Assembly: GCA_015064885.1 (NCBI GenBank)
Contig: SVRJ01000003.1
Coordinates: forward strand, 30,861-94,860
Direction of reading: 5' to 3'
Origin: Oscillospiraceae bacterium
GTDB lineage: Bacteria; Bacillota; Clostridia; Oscillospirales; CAG-272
DNA length: 64,000 nt
Shown: positions 42,593 to 49,815 of the stretch, one piece after another
Layout: each line of letters starts with the position of its first letter
How positions within the stretch are numbered: the first letter of the stretch is position 1
Translations under genes and position numbers: made by a program
The notes under the pieces: generated by a model
Database searches by the model: none
Told to the model about the DNA's origin: nothing
Seen by the model: only the letters and a program-made list of their open reading frames with translations

Positions 42593-44398
42593 TTACTTTT
42601 TCTTGCGTGCGAGCATTGAACCTGCAAGCGATATAATAGCCACGACGGCAAATCCTGTTCCCGCATAAGAACCGCAACCGCCTTGCTTGCTTCCGTCGGG
42701 TGTCTCGGTAGTAGTCTCGCCCTCGGGAACCGTAGTAACGTCGGGGACCGCGGTGGTCGTCTCCTCGGGAGTTGTGGTCTCCTCTGTCTTCATTTCCGCC
42801 TCAAGAGCACTGATGATATAAGGTGTAATTATACCGTATCCCTCTGCATTGAGATGAAGCGTATCGGGAAGATACTTTGTAGTCGTTGTCTGGAGCTTAT
42901 CGTTGAGCTCTTTATTGTTGTAAAGATCTATAAATACGACCTCGTACTTTTCGCACAGCTGCTTTGCCATATCAAAGTACGGACCCATATTCTTTGCCTG
43001 ACCGGTTGCGTGACCGTCAAGTCTGTGGTTTGCGATAAAGAAGAGCTTTGCTTCGGGGAAGGTCTCTTTTATATTGTGGAAGAGCCACTGAAGACCTCCG
43101 ACATAGGTTCCTATATTTTTAACAAGGTCGCCCTCACTGGTCGATTCGCTGATAGTTCCTATAGGTCTGTTGTGTCTTGCGTCGTTAACACCGCCGTGCA
43201 TTACGATAAGGTCGAACTTTTCATCCGAATACTCCTTATACTGATTGAAGAGCCACTTTGCGGAATCGTCTCCCGCAAGGAAGCTTGCCTTAGCTCCGCT
43301 TACCGAGGCGTTTGTTGTTTTAAGTCCCGTAGCGTCCTCTATTCTTCCCGCCCATGCTCTTCCGGTATGGAGATAGGAAAGTGTGTCACCGGCACCGTAG
43401 CTTATAGAGTCGCCCATAAAGAGGCCCTTAAGACCGTTGAGAGGACTCTTGTTTGAGGAATTATCGGTGAGAGTGATATTGAACATCTTTCTGTAATCCT
43501 CACCGAGGAAGGGCTGATTGAGTGTAACGAGCTGTATGCCGTCATCGTAAACGCCTGTAGCAGCAACAACACGCACGTATGCCGTGCCGGGGCGTATTCT
43601 GTACGAATATATAGCATATCCGCGTCCTATATCGTCGTACTCGACCATGTAAGTAGAGTTTATAGTAACCGTACCCTTCTTGTTCTCGTCCTGAAGTGCA
43701 AGATGATATCCCTGCGTGGAAACAGCCGCACCGAAATAAAGAACGTCGCCCGGCTTTACAGCAATGTAGTCGGATGAGCGGTAATTTGCTGAAGCTACCT
43801 CCTTATTGGAGGCGTCTACTCTTCCCGCGTAAGTCTTATCAGATTTCGGGAAAAGGTTTACAAGTGTGCCGGTAGCCTTTATCGGACGGAGAAAGTCGAT
43901 ATTTATCTTCTGCTTATCCATCTCGGCAAAGTAATCATCCTTCTTGAACTCCTGATTTACCGTAATTACCGTACAGTCGTAGTACATCTGAGCGGTTGCC
44001 ATTCTTATGCTGGTAACGTTGCTCGGTACCGTCCATTTAACGATAACGGCATCGCCCTGGATAACGTCTACCTGCGTACAGTTGGCATAGGATACCTTTG
44101 CAACGGCAGTTCCGGACGCATTATATGCGGAAAGGTAATGTCCCTGACCTACATTACAGGGGCCCATTGTAATAACGTCGCCTGCCTTTACCTCAATGAG
44201 GTTTGATGCAAAATAGTGTGGGTTATTCGAAAGGGCTCCGTCTCTCGACGAGGTATTCGGAATACCCATCTGTGCCTTTGAATTATCATAGAGATTGGTG
44301 ATACTCTCCGCTGCGCTTACACCGGAGCCTGCAAATGCGGAAAGCACGAACGTCATGACAAGTACTATGCCGATAAATTTAAATGCTTTCTTACTCAT
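42593..44398 (-). CDS. Surface SGNH/GDSL hydrolase with C-terminal membrane tail
   Basis: 601 residues. A signal peptide (FIGIVLVMTFVLSAFAGSGVSA) is followed by two related carbohydrate-binding-like segments (to ~320), then an SGNH hydrolase: S331 in GLFMGDSISYG, MHGGVNDARHNR (block III) and D512/H515 in LPDTLHLNAEGYG. A Thr/Pro/Glu-rich linker (TTTPEETTTAVPDVTT) leads to GGCGSYAGTG, one helix and the tail ARKKK. The enzyme would sit on the cell face and act as an esterase or deacetylase on carbohydrate. The two N-terminal segments resemble each other (SNNPHYFASNLIEVKAGDVI against SANYRSSDYIAVKPGDVL), a likely duplication. Own promoter present. Confidence 0.85.
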   Translation of the reverse strand: MSKKAFKFIGIVLVMTFVLSAFAGSGVSAAESITNLYDNSKAQMGIPNTSSRDGALSNNPHYFASNLIEVKAGDVITMGPCNVGQGHYLSAYNASGTAVAKVSYANCTQVDVIQGDAVIVKWTVPSNVTSIRMATAQMYYDCTVITVNQEFKKDDYFAEMDKQKINIDFLRPIKATGTLVNLFPKSDKTYAGRVDASNKEVASANYRSSDYIAVKPGDVLYFGAAVSTQGYHLALQDENKKGTVTINSTYMVEYDDIGRGYAIYSYRIRPGTAYVRVVAATGVYDDGIQLVTLNQPFLGEDYRKMFNITLTDNSSNKSPLNGLKGLFMGDSISYGAGDTLSYLHTGRAWAGRIEDATGLKTTNASVSGAKASFLAGDDSAKWLFNQYKEYSDEKFDLIVMHGGVNDARHNRPIGTISESTSEGDLVKNIGTYVGGLQWLFHNIKETFPEAKLFFIANHRLDGHATGQAKNMGPYFDMAKQLCEKYEVVFIDLYNNKELNDKLQTTTTKYLPDTLHLNAEGYGIITPYIISALEAEMKTEETTTPEETTTAVPDVTTVPEGETTTETPDGSKQGGCGSYAGTGFAVVAIISLAGSMLARKKK

Positions 44399-44447
44399 AA
44401 TGTTCTCCTTTTTTATCGATGAATATCATCACCGTTTTTACACTATA

Positions 44448-44476
44448 ATTATATCACACAGAATGCATTTTGTCAA
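44448..44476 (-). promoter_or_regulatory. Promoter for the SGNH hydrolase gene
   Basis: TTGACA (44476-44471), 17 bases, TATAAT (44453-44448), minus strand, with TGTGA before the -10: consensus plus extended -10. Confidence 0.9.
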
Positions 44477-44493
44477 CAAATATAAAAAAATTA

Positions 44494-44522
44494 TTGACAA
44501 AACAAATGATTTGATGTATAAT
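44494..44522 (+). promoter_or_regulatory. Promoter for the Dabb protein gene
   Basis: TTGACA at 44494-44499, 17 bases, TATAAT at 44517-44522: full consensus. Confidence 0.9.
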
Positions 44523-44585
44523 AAAAATAGAATTCGGGACACCGGAAATAAGAAGGTTATCATACGGATAAAAACGGAGGACAAA

Positions 44586-44885
44586 ATGGTAAAACATATA
44601 ATTCTTTGGAAGCTCAAGGAGACAGATCCCACTGCAGCCGCAAAAATAAAGTCGGACGCAAAAAGAGAGCTTGAGGCACTGAACGGAAAGATAGACGGTC
44701 TTCTCAGCATCAAAGTAGTAACAGACGCTCTTGCATCCTCAAACGCAGATATGATGCTCGACTCTTGCTTTGAGAGCGCGGAAGCTCTTGCGGGATATCA
44801 GGTTCACCCGCTCCATAAGGCGGCGGCTAACGGTTACGTAAGACCCTTCGTAGAGGTAAGACTCTGCCTTGATTTTGAAGAATAA
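44586..44885 (+). CDS. Dabb-family (stress-responsive A/B barrel) protein
   Basis: 99 residues from the ATG at 44586 with GGAGG just upstream; in-frame sequence before it is noncoding. The typical start MVKHIILWKLKE, the repeated VKVVTDAL-like strands and HPLHKAA match the Dabb dimeric ferredoxin-like fold. Functions in the family range from stress proteins to cyclases; none can be assigned here. The DUF1287 gene starts in or next to its stop region, so both are likely one transcript. Confidence 0.85.
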   Translation: MVKHIILWKLKETDPTAAAKIKSDAKRELEALNGKIDGLLSIKVVTDALASSNADMMLDSCFESAEALAGYQVHPLHKAAANGYVRPFVEVRLCLDFEE

Positions 44886-44886
44886 C

Positions 44887-45540
44887 GTGCAAAAAGCAAA
44901 GAGGGCTTCCGTCCCCGTACTGATGATCCTGATACTCGCATTTACGGTATTGCTTATTCTGACTCTTCCGCTTCTGTTCGGCAAGGGGCCGTACACGGCG
45001 GAGGAGCTTGGGATACCTCACGTCATATCCGAAAGGGATGACGATGGGGATGGGACAGACAACTATACCGATACGGTGATCAGTGCGAGAGCATATATTG
45101 CCACGTCTCCGATATACGGGTCGGCATACTATGCGGGAGGATATCCGAACGACGGGAAGGGCGTATGCACAGACGTTATATGGCAAGCTCTCCTCGGTGC
45201 GGGAATAGATCTGAAAAGCGCAATAGATACGGATATTCTGAGCTTCACAGATGAATATCCGAGAATAACAAAACCCGACCCCAACATAGATTTTCGCCGC
45301 GTTTCTAATCTAAACATCTATTTTTCAAGGAATGCGATCTCTCTCACCACAGACAAATCAGAGGTTGACGAATGGCAAGCGGGCGATATCGTGGTCTTTG
45401 ACGGGCATATAGCCATATGCTCTGACAAAAGGAACAGAAAGGGTATCCCATACATAATACATCATTCACCGCGCGGGGCGGTAGAGGCAGACGATATGTA
45501 TCTGTACACTGTTATCGGTCATTACAGATTGCGCGACTGA
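44887..45540 (+). CDS. Membrane-anchored DUF1287 protein
   Basis: 217 residues if the GTG at 44887 is used; a TTG at 44869 is an alternative within the Dabb gene, and neither site is strong. A membrane anchor (VLMILILAFTVLLILTLPLLF) precedes a DUF1287 domain: YYAGGYPNDGKGVCTDVIWQA with a conserved Cys, IDFRRVSNL, and GDIVVFDGHIAICSDK and HHSPRG with His residues. This family is related to the papain-like NlpC/P60 fold, so it may be a cysteine peptidase or amidase acting on the wall. It sits 1 base after the Dabb stop. Function is not known. Confidence 0.75.
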   Translation: MQKAKRASVPVLMILILAFTVLLILTLPLLFGKGPYTAEELGIPHVISERDDDGDGTDNYTDTVISARAYIATSPIYGSAYYAGGYPNDGKGVCTDVIWQALLGAGIDLKSAIDTDILSFTDEYPRITKPDPNIDFRRVSNLNIYFSRNAISLTTDKSEVDEWQAGDIVVFDGHIAICSDKRNRKGIPYIIHHSPRGAVEADDMYLYTVIGHYRLRD

Positions 45541-45572
45541 AAGCCAAAACAACTCAAAAAGCATCAAAACAA

Positions 45573-45620
45573 GCGACAGCTTGATCACCTGTTCGGTGAA
45601 AAAGCTGTCGCTCTGTTATT
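45573..45620. terminator. Bidirectional terminator shared by DUF1287 and LysR genes, copy A
   Basis: GCGACAGCTT at 45573-45582 pairs with AAGCTGTCGC at 45602-45611, then TCTGTTATTTTCT. Its minus-strand sequence also encodes the last residues of the LysR protein, whose stop lies in the loop. Copy B is at 47007-47053. Confidence 0.75.
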
Positions 45621-46478
45621 TTCTATCCGGCGCAAAAGGTATTCATAAAAATCTTTTGCATATACCGAACAGGGTGCACGGTCATAAAGCTCTATTATAA
45701 TATCTCTGTGACAATCCGGGAAAGAGATCGGTATCAATGAAACGTTTTTATTTTTAATTTGTCCCCATGAATATTCGGGCCAAAAAGCAACTCCGGTCCC
45801 GGTGCTTATTATATTTTGCACAGCAATTGGCGAATCCGACTCAAACAGTATTTTTGGAGTGAATCCGGCCATTGCGCAGTATTTGTTGCAAATAGCACCG
45901 AAAAGTCTTGAGCTTGAAAGCATTACGAATCTTTCATCTTTTACTTCGCTTAATTCTATACTTTCGTACGAAGCAAATCCCGATGATTTAGGCACTGCAA
46001 GATATATATTTTCTTCTTTTATACATTTTTTAATACAATCACTTCGACAGCCAGAATGATTACCGTTTGTAGTTATAAGTATATCACAATTCTGCTTAAG
46101 CTCACTCTGCTCGAACTCAAAAATTACGTCCGGATTTGTCTGCCTGTAGTTCACTATAACCCCTATTACAAATGAAGATGCCGCCAAAATGTTCAGTTTT
46201 ACTGTCTTGCTTACATTGTTTTTCAGAACAGATAGTTCTTCCGGTATACTCTCGAACTCAGGCAAAAGCACGTCAAGCTTCTTGAGTAGGCATTCACCGT
46301 ATTCGGTAAGAAAGATACGCCTGCCGTTCTTTCTGAAAAGAGGCACTCCAAGCTCATCCTCAAGAGAATGTATCGCTTGTGTAAGTGAGGGCTGTGCAAT
46401 ATGCAATATCTCCGCCGCTCTTGTCATATGCTCCAGCCTTGCCACGGTTTGAAAATATTTCAGTTTTTGAAGCTCCAT
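45585..46478 (-). CDS. LysR-family transcriptional regulator
   Basis: 297 residues from the ATG at 46478 (GGGGAGAGATT upstream). The winged HTH is MELQKLKYFQTVARLEHMTRAAEILHIAQPSLTQAIHSLEDELGVPLFRKNGRRIFLTEYG, given here only as the region 1-62; a LysR effector domain follows (~90-290). The gene is divergent from the PQ-loop gene, and the two promoters overlap, the classic layout in which LysR controls the facing gene and itself. Its last nine residues (RATAFSPNR) are encoded by a terminator hairpin. Confidence 0.9.
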   Translation of the reverse strand: MELQKLKYFQTVARLEHMTRAAEILHIAQPSLTQAIHSLEDELGVPLFRKNGRRIFLTEYGECLLKKLDVLLPEFESIPEELSVLKNNVSKTVKLNILAASSFVIGVIVNYRQTNPDVIFEFEQSELKQNCDILITTNGNHSGCRSDCIKKCIKEENIYLAVPKSSGFASYESIELSEVKDERFVMLSSSRLFGAICNKYCAMAGFTPKILFESDSPIAVQNIISTGTGVAFWPEYSWGQIKNKNVSLIPISFPDCHRDIIIELYDRAPCSVYAKDFYEYLLRRIENNRATAFSPNR

Positions 46479-46526
46479 AATCTCTCCCCCCCTGATCAAT
46501 AGCTTTAACCTATCATTTTTATAAAT

Positions 46527-46555
46527 ATTATATATTTGACTTTAACCTTTTTCAA
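46527..46555 (-). promoter_or_regulatory. Promoter for the LysR gene
   Basis: TTGAAA (46555-46550), 17 bases, TATAAT (46532-46527) on the minus strand. It overlaps the facing promoter by 20 bases. Confidence 0.75.
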
Positions 46556-46564
46556 GTGTATAAT
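46536..46564 (+). promoter_or_regulatory. Promoter for the PQ-loop gene
   Basis: TTGACT at 46536-46541, 17 bases, TATAAT at 46559-46564. The start codon at 46604 is 40 bases on. Confidence 0.85.
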
Positions 46565-46603
46565 ATAGATATACTGTTAATAAACAAAAAAAGGAGATCG
46601 CTT

Positions 46604-46873
46604 ATGCAAATATTTGAGTTTATCATGCTTGTATGCTTTGGATTGTCTTGGCCTATATCCGTATATAAAAGCATAGTATCAAAATCTACAAAAGGAAAAA
46701 GCATATTTTTCATCATAGCTATTATCATAGGATATATTTCGGGTATCATAGGAAAAATAGCAAACGATCAAATAAACTACGTGCTTATCGCTTATTGCTT
46801 CAATCTTTCTGTCGTTTCAATAGATCTTGTAATATATTTTATAAACAAGCGAAGAGAAAGTATTTCTGCTTGA
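46604..46873 (+). CDS. Small PQ-loop / SemiSWEET-like membrane protein
   Basis: 89 residues from the ATG at 46604 (AAGGAGATCGCTT). Three helices are visible: ~3-22, ~32-53 and ~57-80. The first contains FGLSWPISVYKS, close to the PQ-loop motif, followed by KGKSIFFI, as in half-transporters of the SemiSWEET/MtN3 group that dimerise to move small solutes. Substrate is unknown. The facing LysR gene suggests inducible expression by an effector. It is a single gene, followed by a terminator hairpin ~135 bases later. Confidence 0.7.
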   Translation: MQIFEFIMLVCFGLSWPISVYKSIVSKSTKGKSIFFIIAIIIGYISGIIGKIANDQINYVLIAYCFNLSVVSIDLVIYFINKRRESISA

Positions 46874-47006
46874 CAAAAAAAGAATATTATAAAAGTGCTT
46901 TTCCGAATAAAATCATATGTAAACTGTGTAGATTTCTTCTTACATCGCAGTATAGCTACGTTGATTTTTATATATGTTTTCACAATCTTGGCTTATAACA
47001 AAGCAG

Positions 47007-47060
47007 GCGACAGCTTTTCCACCCGTTCGGTTTGAAAAGCTGTCGCTCTGTTTTCATTTC
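47007..47060. terminator. Bidirectional terminator, copy B
   Basis: GCGACAGCTTTTC at 47007-47019 pairs with GAAAAGCTGTCGC at 47034-47046, followed by TCTGTTTTCATTT. Arm and tail closely repeat copy A at 45573-45618; the loop keeps CCGTTCGG or CTGTTCGG. Confidence 0.85.
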
Positions 47061-47082
47061 GTATACTTAATAAAATTTTCTT

Positions 47083-48009
47083 TTATATTTTCTCCGCCAG
47101 AGCTATCGCGCAGCTCCTTAGATATTCTATATTTACCTCGCGATAAACGGTATCCTGCTTTGTATGTATTCTGTCCATATATAGGATGCCGCGCTTTGAT
47201 CTTTTAAGAGCACAAACTCCCACTCCGTATTTAAAATTAGCCTGATCTGAAGGATAAAAGACCTTTGTAGCTACCTCGCTGTTTATATTCTCGGCATCAG
47301 GGAAGCACTCTGAGAGAAGGGGGATAAACTGCTTTGCTCCTTTCTTTACCGCAAGAAGAATATTCTCACCGTCTGATACACAGTCAAAGTTCAAAACGAG
47401 AGTATTATTCTTTACGTTCTTGTGCTTGCTTGCAAACGAGGACGATCCGAAGAGACCCGCCTCCTCAAGGTCGAAGAACACGAATGCCGTTTTTTCCTTT
47501 GCTTCTCCGTCAATAGCATTTATAATATCTATAAGGGTGGTTACGCCGGAAGTATTATCGTTGGCAGTGTTTTTGTTTGCGGGGCCGGCCACAAGCAGAG
47601 CGAGCAATACCCAAATACCTATGATAGCAATATCCGACACAATATCCCCCGCAAGCTCGGATACGTAAACAGAAGTAAGCCCCGATAGGATACCGATAAG
47701 AAATGCTACCGCAAATATCGGTAAGATAATGATAAACTGATATAAAAGATAAATAAGAAAATTCTTTGGAGTTATAAAATTAGGAAAAGGAAGCACTGCA
47801 CACGTATCATAATGTGCGGTATAAATAACCTTTGCATTATCTACGTCACCTATAACGATATTCCGCGAACCAAAGCTTCCCGCCTCAACGCTGAAGGAAT
47901 ATCCGTTTTCATCTGCAATACCTTTTACGTATTCTATAAATTCGGTCTTTTGTGCCTTGGTTTTTCTGACCTGATATTTTTCAAATATGGTTTTTGTACT
48001 TTCGGTCAT
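47083..48009 (-). CDS. M28-family metallopeptidase with internal membrane helices
   Basis: 308 residues from the ATG at 48009 (AAAGGA with nine-base spacing; the ATG six bases upstream has only three). M28 zinc ligands are all there: H66/D68 (AHYDT), D151 (NDNTSG), EEAGLFGS, the DCVS Asp and HTKQD near the end. What is unusual is that two membrane helices (~84-108 and ~127-143) are inserted between the first and second ligands. The peptidase would therefore be tied to the membrane by its own active-site region. The protein is likely an aminopeptidase or related; substrate unknown. It lies before thiN on the same strand, with ~20 bases between. Confidence 0.85.
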   Translation of the reverse strand: MTESTKTIFEKYQVRKTKAQKTEFIEYVKGIADENGYSFSVEAGSFGSRNIVIGDVDNAKVIYTAHYDTCAVLPFPNFITPKNFLIYLLYQFIIILPIFAVAFLIGILSGLTSVYVSELAGDIVSDIAIIGIWVLLALLVAGPANKNTANDNTSGVTTLIDIINAIDGEAKEKTAFVFFDLEEAGLFGSSSFASKHKNVKNNTLVLNFDCVSDGENILLAVKKGAKQFIPLLSECFPDAENINSEVATKVFYPSDQANFKYGVGVCALKRSKRGILYMDRIHTKQDTVYREVNIEYLRSCAIALAEKI

Positions 48010-48033
48010 TTTCATTGATCCTTTCTTTCGGTT

Positions 48034-48723
48034 TCAGGAATCCGAGCTTTCGATTATATAAAGTCCGCCCTTTTTCACGGAGATAAGCGCAACGTTTCCG
48101 CTTATCTCGTTGCTTACCGCATACTGATGGTCTTTCTTCAGCACAGCATTGTCAAGCGGATACTTGCAGCCTTCGATACATACTCCCTTTATTTTTTTAT
48201 CTGCCGCAATAAGAGAGAGGTATTTATACTTACTTCTTGCAACGAGTGTGCTTGTAGACTCTATATAGCGCACTCTGTTTTTTCCGTCCTCAATAGTTGC
48301 GCATATATGCTGCTGTGAAAGGCGTTCAAGGATAGCGAGGTTTGAAAGCGTGTGGTCGAGTCTTCCGTCAAGACCGCCGATGATTATTATTTCTCTCGCT
48401 CCGCGCTCGAGAGCGGTATTCACCGCGAGCATGGTATCTGTAAAATCCTTTTCCGACGGAACGGTTATCCTCTCTATATCCGACGGTATCTTTTTATCCG
48501 AGAAGGAATCGAAATCACCTACCGCGATATCCGGTCTTACTCCGAGCTTCACAGCATTATTGTATCCCGAGTCGGCGGCTATGGCTATATCGTTATTCTT
48601 CGGGCTTCTGTGTATCATTGAAGCGTCAATACTTCCTCCCGTATATATAAACGCCCTCACGTGATCTGCGGTGCCGTCATACATACTTTCAATATCGTTC
48701 ATAAGCTTTTCGTTTGCGTTCAT
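48034..48723 (-). CDS. thiN: Thiamine diphosphokinase
   Basis: 229 residues. TPK signs are AADSGYNNAVKLGVRPDIAVGDFDSFSD (ADSG and GDFDS), VPSEKDFTDTMLAV and GGLDGRLDHTLSN. The enzyme makes thiamine diphosphate from thiamine and ATP. It begins nine bases after rsgA on the same strand, the usual rsgA-rpe-thiN order in Firmicutes, but without rpe here. No thi riboswitch is seen upstream, consistent with expression from the upstream operon. Confidence 0.94.
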   Translation of the reverse strand: MNANEKLMNDIESMYDGTADHVRAFIYTGGSIDASMIHRSPKNNDIAIAADSGYNNAVKLGVRPDIAVGDFDSFSDKKIPSDIERITVPSEKDFTDTMLAVNTALERGAREIIIIGGLDGRLDHTLSNLAILERLSQQHICATIEDGKNRVRYIESTSTLVARSKYKYLSLIAADKKIKGVCIEGCKYPLDNAVLKKDHQYAVSNEISGNVALISVKKGGLYIIESSDS

Positions 48724-48732
48724 ATCTTTCCC

Positions 48733-49713
48733 TTACTTTTTCCACGCAGGCTTTTGCTTCAGTACGTTGTACATATCGAGATAGCTTTCATGCCTGCTTG
48801 CTGATATTTTTCCTTGGCGCACTGCTTCAAGCACCGCGCATCCCTCTTCTTTTGTGTGAGTACAGTCTGCGTATCTGCAATTGTCCGTGTAGTCCTTAAA
48901 ATCTCTGAAGGTGTCAAGAAGCTCATCCTTCGTAAAGAAATCAAATCTTTCGAAATCGAGCATTGAAAAACCCGGTGTATCCGCGAGGAAGCCTCCGTAT
49001 ACCGGATAAAGGGTCACAGCTCTCGTTGTGTGTCTTCCCCTCTCCGTCTTTCTGCTAACCGCATACGTTTGTAATCCGAGGTGCGGAAAAAGCTTGTTCA
49101 TGAGAGTTGATTTTCCCACGCCGGATGCTCCTGCAAACGCGGCTATTCGGCCGTCTGAGAGCATTTTTTCAATATCTGAGGAGAGCTCGGCTATTCCGCT
49201 TCCTTCTTCACTGCTTACCGCATATGTAGAAAATCCTGCGTTTTTGTATATAGTATAGAGCTCGTCCGCACTTTTTTTATCAAGGTCGCATTTGCTCACT
49301 ATTATCACGGGCTCTACCCTATTATGCTCGGATATCGAGATCATTTTGTCGGCAACAAGCGGAAGAGTCTGCGGTGAGCGTGAAGAAAGCACCAGAAACA
49401 GATAGTCAAGATTTGCCACGGGAGGTCTGATAAAGACATTCTTCCTTTCACATATTTCGGTAAGATAGATATCCGCTCCGTTTTCAGACGGAACGGCAGA
49501 TCCGTCGATGACCGAAAAAGAATGATCGCTGTAGGTTATCTTGACTCTGTCTCCTACCTTAGGTCTTTCTTCTCTGTGTCTCAGAACTCCTCGCGCACTG
49601 CAGGATATCTCTTTTCCGGAAAGAGGTGCGTCGCTGTCGTTGTCAAGCGATACGCTGTAGAGTCCGCCGACATTTTCGGTCACTATTCCGCAACCGGTAT
49701 ATTTATTCTGCAT
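48733..49713 (-). CDS. rsgA: Small ribosomal subunit biogenesis GTPase RsgA
   Basis: 326 residues. It has an OB-fold N-terminus and a circularly permuted GTPase: SKCDLDK comes first (G4), then SGVGKSTLMNKLFP (G1) and DTPGFSML (G3). A zinc site follows (CRYADCTHTKEEGC). RsgA checks late 30S assembly and is activated by the ribosome. The site AGGAG precedes its ATG; a hairpin in front of it may end part of the prkC transcripts. Confidence 0.95.
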   Translation of the reverse strand: MQNKYTGCGIVTENVGGLYSVSLDNDSDAPLSGKEISCSARGVLRHREERPKVGDRVKITYSDHSFSVIDGSAVPSENGADIYLTEICERKNVFIRPPVANLDYLFLVLSSRSPQTLPLVADKMISISEHNRVEPVIIVSKCDLDKKSADELYTIYKNAGFSTYAVSSEEGSGIAELSSDIEKMLSDGRIAAFAGASGVGKSTLMNKLFPHLGLQTYAVSRKTERGRHTTRAVTLYPVYGGFLADTPGFSMLDFERFDFFTKDELLDTFRDFKDYTDNCRYADCTHTKEEGCAVLEAVRQGKISASRHESYLDMYNVLKQKPAWKK

Positions 49714-49735
49714 TTTTCACTCCTGTTTCAAACAA

Positions 49736-49771
49736 AACGGGGTCGCCGCACGTTTGCACAACAACCCCGTT
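49736..49771 (-). terminator. Possible terminator between prkC and rsgA
   Basis: On the minus strand AACGGGGT (49771-49764) pairs with ACCCCGTT (49743-49736) around a 20-base loop, followed by TTGTTTG. It would attenuate rather than fully separate the operon. Confidence 0.55.
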
Positions 49772-49815
49772 AAAGGTAGGCCGGCAAAAAAGCCGTCTTT
49801 GTTTTTTTGCGATAT

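Noticed and set aside
48034..48723. Thiamine riboswitch expected before thiN
   Set aside because: Only nine bases separate rsgA and thiN, and no THI-box-like sequence is seen.
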